From positions 489,572 to 553,571 of the forward strand of contig NZ_VNIA01000003.1 in NCBI RefSeq assembly GCF_008124875.1: DNA of 64,000 nt, written 5' to 3'. Positions 33,257 to 38,323 of the stretch are shown here, one piece after another. Position 1 is the stretch's first letter. Each line of letters opens with the position of its first letter. The translations under genes were made by a program, and so were the position numbers. A model generated the notes under the pieces. That model was not told where the DNA came from, ran no database searches, and saw nothing but the letters and a program-made list of their open reading frames with translations. Origin of the DNA: Tenacibaculum adriaticum (GTDB taxonomy: Bacteria; Bacteroidota; Bacteroidia; Flavobacteriales; Flavobacteriaceae).

Positions 33257-33430
33257 ATGAAAAAGCATTTTAAATATAATCCTAAATCATTACAAACTAG
33301 AGAAGCAAAATCAACTTCAATTAGTGGTTCGGATTATGCAAAAAAAGTTAGTTTGTCTAAAACGTATAATTCAAAGCTAATATTAAAATCCAAAGATTTA
33401 GGTAATGGCTTTCATACGTTTGAACTTTAG
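33257..33430 (+). CDS. Small basic protein downstream of the kinase, 57 aa
   Basis: The ATG at 33257 opens 57 codons ending with TAG at 33430 (MKKHFKYNPKSLQTREAKST...). The peptide is basic, with twelve lysines and several serines and threonines, and begins 17 bp after the kinase stop. It is not similar to anything I know. As a short Lys/Ser-rich product right behind a kinase it could be a phosphorylation target, but it may also be a chance frame. Confidence 0.4.
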   Translation: MKKHFKYNPKSLQTREAKSTSISGSDYAKKVSLSKTYNSKLILKSKDLGNGFHTFEL

Positions 33431-33663
33431 TAATCATAAAGGTTATTTAATTCCCCACAAAATAAAACCCAGTTTTTTTCGTTCCTCAAAATCCTCTGTC
33501 TTTTATTTTGTTCCGCTCGCCAATGCGCTTGTAGTTTTTGGTTGCCAACCCTCACACAGCACATTACTTGTTTTATTTAAACGTTTATATTTTAATAAAA
33601 AGGTACAATAAAAAAGTAAAGAGCTGTTGCCAACGCTCACACCAAAAACTACCCAAAGCTATG

Positions 33664-33759
33664 TTTACATAATACAAGTTATAGTAGCAAACGGCACTTT
33701 TCAAAGGTTTGCTATCGCAGTTGTAATGCATTTTGTAGCTATAACTGGTATTATGTAAA
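33664..33759. repeat. Large nested inverted repeat
   Basis: The outer arms, each 21 bases, match with one mismatch: TTTACATAATAC...GTTATAG on the left and CTATAAC...GTATTATGTAAA on the right, with about 50 bp between them. An inner exact pair AGCAAAC / GTTTGCT is nested inside. Such a structure would extrude as a cruciform or fold as a long RNA hairpin. It lies between the kinase unit and the retropepsin cassette. Confidence 0.75.
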
Positions 33760-33770
33760 ATATCCGCTAT

Positions 33771-33803
33771 TCCAACGCGCAATTCCGAGCATTAAACCAC
33801 ATT
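33771..33803 (+). repeat. Repeat unit flanking the retropepsin cassette, left copy
   Basis: CCAACGCGCAAT followed by a CG-containing spacer and TTAAACC-ATTTT is found again as CCAACGCGCAAT...TAAAACC-ATTTT at 35090-35122. The first 12 bases are identical and the rest is similar. The two copies bracket a promoter plus two genes. Confidence 0.5.
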
Positions 33804-34032
33804 TTAAACAAACATTAAACACCCGAATATTTTAAGGATTACGTTTATTGTTAATAATATTCGTTATCTCATTCAAGCTGCACAAAACCATCGTTAAGTC
33901 CAAGTTTTCCTTACCTCAAGTCTTTGTTTGTTTCATTTCGTTAACAAATATAGTTAGTTGGTTTTTTTCTAAATATTATTATTTTGGCACGTCTTTCGCA
34001 GTTGTAAATGAAATAGATAGAGATATTTATTG

Positions 34033-34040
34033 TATATTTG
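34033..34040 (+). promoter_or_regulatory. -7 element (TATATTTG) of the DUF5678/retropepsin pair
   Basis: TATATTTG fits TAnnTTTG and lies 40 bp before the ATG at 34081. No convincing -33 element is seen. Confidence 0.45.
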
Positions 34041-34080
34041 CAACCATTTTCATAATTTTATAATTGTTATTGATAAACCA

Positions 34081-34317
34081 ATGTTAGAAAAAGAATTTAA
34101 ATATTATCTTGATAATCAAGAGAAATTCGTTTCTCAATACGAAGGCAAGTATCTAGTTATAGTTGGCGAAGAAATCGTTGGTGTATATAGTTCTGATGAA
34201 GAAGCTTATTTTGAATCAGAAAAAAAATATGAAGCTGGTACATTTTTAATACAATTTTGCGAAGCAGGTGACAATTCTTACACTCAATCATTCCACTCAC
34301 GTGTAAGTTTTGTTTAA
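34081..34317 (+). CDS. DUF5678-like small protein
   Basis: A 78-residue acidic protein starting at the ATG at 34081; the open frame continues 17 codons upstream over the promoter and is not used. The pattern NQEKFVSQYEGKYLVIVGEEIVGVYSSDEEAYFESEKKYEAGTF fits DUF5678, a small domain often found next to retropepsin-like proteases in bacteria. It is separated by 3 bp from the protease gene, so both are made together. It could be an antidote, chaperone or substrate of the protease. No function has been shown that I know of. Confidence 0.65.
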   Translation: MLEKEFKYYLDNQEKFVSQYEGKYLVIVGEEIVGVYSSDEEAYFESEKKYEAGTFLIQFCEAGDNSYTQSFHSRVSFV

Positions 34318-34320
34318 TTT

Positions 34321-34881
34321 ATGGAAAGTGCTTCAAAATCCTTTACTCTTAAATCAAACGGTACTTTACGTGTTTTAAAAACACCTTGCGGTGTATGTCA
34401 GGCGTTTGACCCATTAAGTGGTGGTAAACATCCCAAAGTTGAGCAATTTACAGGTTTATGGGATACAGGTGCTACTGGTACTGTAATTAGTAAAGATTGT
34501 GCTTTAAAGCTAGGTTTAAAACCTATAAGTAAAGCTAAAGTTTATCACGCTAACGGTGAGGCTATTGTTAATGTCTATGCTATAAATTTATTTTTACCTA
34601 ATCAAGTAGCATTTCAATTTATAAAAGTTACAGAAGGTGTATTAAATGGTACAGATTTACTTATAGGTATGGATATTATTTCACGTGGTGATTTTGCAAT
34701 AACCAATTTAGGTGGTCAAACTGTATTTAGCTTTCGTGTTCCTTCAGAGGGTAAACTTGATTTTGTTGAAGAGTCTAAACCTAAACAAGTAATTAATACA
34801 CGCAAAAAAATAGGCAGAAATGATTCCTGTCATTGTGGTAGCGGCAAAAAATTCAAACATTGTCACGGTAAAAACCATTAG
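34321..34881 (+). CDS. Retropepsin-like aspartic protease with C-terminal SEC-C zinc motif
   Basis: A 186-residue protein. The retropepsin active site D48-T-G-A51 follows the hydrophobic pattern GLW, and a flap-like region and the closing LLIGMDIISRGDFAITN (the ILGxD-type helix) complete a one-domain aspartic protease that would work as a dimer. Before it is a C-x-x-C pair (TPCGVC, residues 23-26), and the end is a SEC-C motif (GRNDSCHCGSGKKFKHCHG), a zinc-binding element known from SecA. The SEC-C fusion may direct it to a partner such as the ribosome or SecB-type chaperones. It is the second gene of a two-gene cassette. Confidence 0.8.
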   Translation: MESASKSFTLKSNGTLRVLKTPCGVCQAFDPLSGGKHPKVEQFTGLWDTGATGTVISKDCALKLGLKPISKAKVYHANGEAIVNVYAINLFLPNQVAFQFIKVTEGVLNGTDLLIGMDIISRGDFAITNLGGQTVFSFRVPSEGKLDFVEESKPKQVINTRKKIGRNDSCHCGSGKKFKHCHGKNH

Positions 34882-35089
34882 TATTTTATTTCCTCTTTTC
34901 CCCACCACCCAAGTTAGCGGTTATAAAAAAATAGGTTTATAAAGTTTAGTGCTACGCCATAGCATATTACTTTTTATCGTACCTCAAAAAAGCAATAAGC
35001 TATTGTCTAAAAGTCCTGTATAAGTAGCTTGTTTAAATGCTGTTTTTATCAAACAACTATTTAAAACGCTACCCATACAAACGCTTCAT

Positions 35090-35122
35090 CCAACGCGCAA
35101 TACGGTACTAAAACCTATTTTT
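35090..35122 (+). repeat. Repeat unit flanking the retropepsin cassette, right copy
   Basis: This is the right-hand partner of the 33771 repeat. It lies in a 278-bp gap (34882-35159) that otherwise holds only AT-rich sequence with weak inverted repeats. Confidence 0.5.
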
Positions 35123-35159
35123 TTAAGTGTTAATTCCCCAGAAAAGTTATATTTATAGT

Positions 35160-35327
35160 ATGAAACAAATAATTGAAAATTTATTTGATTTATTCTTTCC
35201 TCACGATATTGATGCAAACGGTAATAAAATCGAAAATCCTGAAGGTGATGATTCTTTTGGCACTAAACTTTTCACAATCATTATGCTTGTTATAATAGTT
35301 ATATTGGCAGGAATAACATTAAATTAA
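35160..35327 (+). CDS. Small single-span membrane protein, 54 aa plus stop
   Basis: Started at the ATG at 35160 (MKQIIENLFDLFFPHDIDANG), the protein has 55 residues: an amphipathic N-terminus, an acidic middle (NPEGDD) and one C-terminal membrane helix (LFTIIMLVIIVILAGITL). There is no known domain. Small membrane proteins are frequent effectors in defence and toxin systems, but nothing here shows such activity. The upstream ATG at 35127 would lie in the repeat-rich leader and is less likely. Confidence 0.55.
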   Translation: MKQIIENLFDLFFPHDIDANGNKIENPEGDDSFGTKLFTIIMLVIIVILAGITLN

Positions 35328-35502
35328 TAAAAGATAGCAAATATATGTGGCTTCCTACAGCCCACGCTTTAAGGCTATAAAGCTCAAGCCTACGGTTTTT
35401 TTAAAAACTTTTTATTACTACTTCAAAGCAATTTTTCGTTTTGCTTTTAGCTTTTTCTATTTCATTAAAATTCCTAAAAAACTTTTTTAAAAAAAGCTTG
35501 AC

Positions 35503-35543
35503 AGCCTTACCCACGCCACAAAGCGGAAGGCTTTCTTTTTTTA
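35503..35543 (+). terminator. Possible terminator in the gap before the DUF6943 gene
   Basis: AGCCTT / AAGGCT arms around an 18-base loop are followed by TTCTTTTTTT. A related string (ACAGCCCACGCTTTAAGGCT) stands earlier in the same gap (about 35357). The gap 35328-35608 holds no gene. Confidence 0.4.
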
Positions 35544-35608
35544 ATTTTTTTCTTTTTCATTTTCAAAAAAAATATGTGTGAGCGTAGCGAACTTTTAATT
35601 GGATAGCT

Positions 35609-36049
35609 ATGTCTTATTTTGAACTGAAAACACACCAAATCGGAAGAACCTACTCGAACCCTCATTTTTTTATCCTAAACAAAGGACTTAACAGCGGAAA
35701 ACCGCTTTCAAATCCTTGTCCTAACTGTTTTGTAGTAATCACAAAAACGGAAGCAGAGAAAAACACCCTTTTTCATTTATCTATGATGTTACAAATAGGC
35801 GGTTTTTACGCTTATTATTTAAAAGGTAGTGTTATTCCGTTTATTTCTGTAGATGATTGCAGAAACACGCTTAAAAAAGCCGTCAAATCCTCTCATAATG
35901 TCAGCGACCAGATGCAAAAACACATAAAAGCGGTTGAGGTTATAAGCAAAAAAGAAAAAGAGCTACAAAATGTCATTGATAAAATGTCAGTTTTAAAGGT
36001 TGCATATATCCGTAATTGTTTCAAACTAATGCAAACAAAAGAAGTATAA
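35609..36049 (+). CDS. DUF6943-family protein
   Basis: A 146-residue protein with the N-terminal signature SYFELKTHQIGRTYSNPHFFILNKGLNSGKPL and a CPNCF metal-like pair near residue 37, then a helical C-terminal half with a coiled-coil (MQKHIKAVEVISKKEKELQNVIDKM). I associate this family (DUF6943) with Bacteroidota mobile elements, typically next to a DUF6266 gene as here. The function is unknown. The consistent link to element ends suggests a backbone gene and not cargo. Confidence 0.68.
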   Translation: MSYFELKTHQIGRTYSNPHFFILNKGLNSGKPLSNPCPNCFVVITKTEAEKNTLFHLSMMLQIGGFYAYYLKGSVIPFISVDDCRNTLKKAVKSSHNVSDQMQKHIKAVEVISKKEKELQNVIDKMSVLKVAYIRNCFKLMQTKEV

Positions 36050-36186
36050 TGCAAAGGCATCAGACAAGCCTAAAACAGTAACAGAATGGCATAATTCTCG
36101 TTATATTAGTAACGAAAACAAGGTTTAAAAGCAATATCAAGTCCGTACCAAGTCCGAACAAGTATTAATTTTAAATTGTTATAAAA

Positions 36187-36828
36187 ATGGGAAAAATTCC
36201 ACAGGGTATTCTAGGAAGCTTATCGGGTAAGGTAGGTAGTATTATTGGCGGTAGTTGGAAAGGTATTGACTACATCAGAATTAAGCCAGCGAGCGTGGCG
36301 AATCCACGAACAGAAGGACAGGTAAATCAGCGTAATAAATTTACTATTACATTGGAGTATCTTCAAGCGACAAGCGATTTTATTAAAGTTGGATATAAGG
36401 CTTTTGCTGTTAAGAAAACAGAATTTAATGCTGCAATGTCTTATGTGTTAAATAATGCAGTAGGAGGCATCGCACCTAACTTTACAATCGATTATTCTTT
36501 AGCTTTATTAAGTAGAGGTTCTTTGTCAAGTGTTTTAAATGGTTCAACCGATTTAGCAACACCAGGACAAGTAACTTTTGATTGGGATGATAACTCGGCA
36601 GAAGGTAATGCAAATGCAACTGATAAAGCGATGGTATTAGTTTACAATCCAAGTAAAAAAGAATCTGTATCAATTCTTGATGGTGCTGATAGAACTGTAG
36701 GTTCTCAAGTAATTACTATACCAAATACCTATGCAGGAGATACTGTAGAGCTATTTATGGCGTTTGTTTCTGCTGATGGTACACAAGTATCGAATAGTGT
36801 GTATTTAGGCTCTGGTACGGCAGCTTAA
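36187..36828 (+). CDS. DUF6266-family protein
   Basis: A 213-residue protein. The N-terminus (GILGSLSGKVGSIIGGSWKGIDYIRIKP) is glycine-rich, and the motif NPRTEGQVNQRNKF is typical of DUF6266, a family confined to Bacteroidota. The C-terminal 90 residues (VTFDWDDNS...) look like an Ig/FN3-type beta sandwich ending in SVYLGSG. No signal peptide is present. Its role is unknown. Family members of this kind with an Ig-like tail could be structural or surface proteins. It is the last gene of the element, followed by a terminator. Confidence 0.7.
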   Translation: MGKIPQGILGSLSGKVGSIIGGSWKGIDYIRIKPASVANPRTEGQVNQRNKFTITLEYLQATSDFIKVGYKAFAVKKTEFNAAMSYVLNNAVGGIAPNFTIDYSLALLSRGSLSSVLNGSTDLATPGQVTFDWDDNSAEGNANATDKAMVLVYNPSKKESVSILDGADRTVGSQVITIPNTYAGDTVELFMAFVSADGTQVSNSVYLGSGTAA

Positions 36829-36854
36829 TAACTTTAAGTTTAAATACATATTTA

Positions 36855-36889
36855 AAACCGTTTCTATTAATTTAGAAGCGGTTTTTTTA
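36855..36889 (+). terminator. Intrinsic terminator after the DUF6266 gene
   Basis: The stem AAACCGTTTCT / AGAAGCGGTTT (one G-U pair in RNA) with the loop ATTAATTT is followed by a run of T. Confidence 0.8.
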
Positions 36890-36924
36890 TATTTTTAGAT
36901 CACTTCAAATGATAGGTTAAAATG

Positions 36925-36945
36925 TTATACCTATGTTGTACCCTT
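36925..36945 (+). repeat. Candidate integrase arm-type site, right end
   Basis: TTATACCTATGTTGTACC resembles the left-end string at 20620. It lies 18 bp inside attR. Confidence 0.45.
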
Positions 36946-36962
36946 TTTTAATTAATCTTTTA

Positions 36963-36985
36963 AAACCCTTTATTTATAAGGGTTT
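36963..36985. repeat. attR: right copy of the 23-bp direct repeat
   Basis: Identical to 20541-20563 over 23 bp. It ends the element, and the next sequence leads to the IR-flanked membrane-protein cassette. Confidence 0.85.
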
Positions 36986-37010
36986 ATTTAGTTAATTAAT
37001 ATAATACATT

Positions 37011-38131
37011 GTTACCCAGCGTACTTATGTCCAAGTTATCTCTTTTTTGACTAATCCGTATAGATTAGTAATAAAGAAAAATAACAGTCCAAAATTTAAT
37101 CCAATTAGAGCTTTTGTCAATACTGTTTTCAATTCCGACTCTTCTAATATGAAGTAAACAAAGAATGGCAACAAAACTCCGAATATTAAACTCGCAATTA
37201 GAATCGAAAATATCAATAAATTGAAATTTGACAAACCTTTTCTTAAGTCAAGAAGCAATTGATAAAGTTCCTTAAAATAATGTTCATTCATGTCGTCACA
37301 AAGCTCTGCCATTAATTTGTTGTTCAGCTCCATTTCTTCATATTTTTGGTCAATCCTGCCACAGGCATTTAGAATATATTCTTTTGAATCTTGTGAAAGT
37401 GCATTATAATTTATGACTTGATAATCTTTGCTGAACCAATACCAAAGTGAGCTTGCATAGTCACAAGCAACACATCTTTCAATATACTCTAAATTATAAA
37501 TCCTTTTTTTCTGAAAATCCTTGTAAAGCTCACTCGGTCTTCTAATATCTCGACTTTTTCTGTTTCTAACTAAACTAATCATTCCAAGAAATAAGTCCGA
37601 AAGCCCTTCTTTATATCTATCGTCTTTTCTTAATCTTTCAATTATCTCTAATTTTTTTTTATTCGGTTTATAATCATCCCTATAGAATCCTTTATATTGA
37701 ATGTAATCTACGTGTTTGTATTCGTTATGTTCCAAAAGACTTTTAGTGGCTTTGTCATCAACCCAAACGTTATAATATTGAGTCAGTTTATCACATACTC
37801 GTCTAAATTCGGTTATTTTTTGTGAGAATTTGACAGCCTCATTGTAGGTATCTTTTTTGAAATCCAAAACGAAAGTTATTCTGTTAAAAAAGTAAGTGAC
37901 TAAAATCGCTGAAAAAAGTCCGTTGATTGTTAAAATCAATTCAAGACTACTGTTTGAAAACCCAAGTTCTGAAGTTTTATTTTTTAACGATATAAACAGA
38001 AGAGTGGCAAGTTCGATGGAAATTATTCCCAAGCAAATCATTGTCCAATTCCAGTTTTTCAACTCGTAAATTAATCGATAATAATAATTGATAATCGTTT
38101 TTCTCAATGTTCGTCTTGTATGTTGGGTAAC
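37011..38131. repeat. Inverted repeats bracketing a single-gene cassette
   Basis: The left end GTTACCCAGCGTAC (37011-37024) is the inverted copy of GTATGTTGGGTAAC (38118-38131), with two mismatches in 14 bp. They enclose exactly one gene, whose stop codon touches the left repeat. TACATTGTTA precedes it, as it also follows the structured element left of attL. The whole could be a non-autonomous cassette inserted near the att site. Confidence 0.55.
37025..38107 (-). CDS. Four-helix membrane protein in an IR-bounded cassette
   Basis: A 360-residue protein. Two N-terminal membrane helices (residues 22-42 and 55-75) and two C-terminal ones (about 298-320 and 332-352) flank a 220-residue cytosolic, highly charged helical domain (LRKDDRYKEGLSDLFLGMISLVRNRKSRD). 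I recognise no family. SLATT-type or other defence effectors have a comparable layout, but that link is speculative. Its isolated cassette state and lack of operon partners point to recent acquisition. The ATG at 38107 is the longest reasonable start. Confidence 0.55.
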   Translation of the reverse strand: MRKTIINYYYRLIYELKNWNWTMICLGIISIELATLLFISLKNKTSELGFSNSSLELILTINGLFSAILVTYFFNRITFVLDFKKDTYNEAVKFSQKITEFRRVCDKLTQYYNVWVDDKATKSLLEHNEYKHVDYIQYKGFYRDDYKPNKKKLEIIERLRKDDRYKEGLSDLFLGMISLVRNRKSRDIRRPSELYKDFQKKRIYNLEYIERCVACDYASSLWYWFSKDYQVINYNALSQDSKEYILNACGRIDQKYEEMELNNKLMAELCDDMNEHYFKELYQLLLDLRKGLSNFNLLIFSILIASLIFGVLLPFFVYFILEESELKTVLTKALIGLNFGLLFFFITNLYGLVKKEITWT

Positions 38132-38286
38132 TAGTTATATGCAGAACTTTATTTGGGATATCCCTAGATTTTAGTGGGATATTATAAGGTTCTAGCAATT
38201 TTTCACTAAGATAGTGAAAATGAAAAGGTAAGGAAATTTGGTTAAAAATAAGTTTTTCACAATGTTTTCCACTTTTTGGGTGAAAT

Positions 38287-38317
38287 AAAAAATCCCGAGC
38301 AATTTGCTCGGGATTTT
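38287..38317 (-). terminator. Intrinsic terminator of clpC
   Basis: Perfect 12-bp arms (AAAATCCCGAGC / GCTCGGGATTTT) enclose a 5-base loop. On the minus strand a T-run follows. The hairpin starts 7 bp after the clpC stop codon. Confidence 0.9.
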
Positions 38318-38323
38318 GGTTTT

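Larger units (their letters stand above)
33431..34080. other. 650-bp non-coding region with nested inverted and direct repeats
   Basis: There is no convincing gene: the frames present are low-quality shadows. It contains a near-duplicate string, GTTGCCAACCCTCACAC (33541) and GTTGCCAACGCTCACAC (33626), then a large nested hairpin (33664-33759). A 12-bp string CCAACGCGCAAT at 33772 recurs at 35090. A promoter for the next gene pair lies at 34033. The function is unknown; structural RNA, recombination sites or replication sites are possible. Confidence 0.5.
20541..36985 (+). mobile_element. Integrative element with tyrosine recombinase and defence cargo
   Basis: The element is bounded by 23-bp identical direct repeats (20541-20563 and 36963-36985). 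A tyrosine recombinase starts 123 bp inside the left repeat. Short repeats containing GTTGTACC lie just inside both ends. All recognisable genes inside are on the plus strand and none are housekeeping genes, whereas core genes flank it on both sides (holA on the left; the clpC/gyrA region on the right after a small cassette). There are no conjugation (Tra/Mob/T4CP) genes and no obvious phage head or tail genes, so it is probably a mobilisable island or a satellite-like element, about 16.4 kb. Confidence 0.85.

Noticed and set aside
33405..33611. A 68-codon plus-strand frame and a 65-codon reverse frame in the non-coding stretch
   Set aside because: Both have unlikely composition and overlap the direct and inverted repeats; the plus frame begins inside the small basic ORF.
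33431..35122. Retron or group II intron in the structured region
   Set aside because: No reverse transcriptase gene is present, although the large hairpin alone might have suggested one.
33771..35122. True integron attC sites around the retropepsin cassette
   Set aside because: The CCAACGCGCAAT repeats lack the paired R'/R'' core motifs and no integron-type integrase is present; only repeat similarity is supported.
20541..36985. CRISPR arrays or cas genes in the island
   Set aside because: No regularly spaced identical repeats of 25-40 bp and no Cas-like proteins were seen anywhere in the window.
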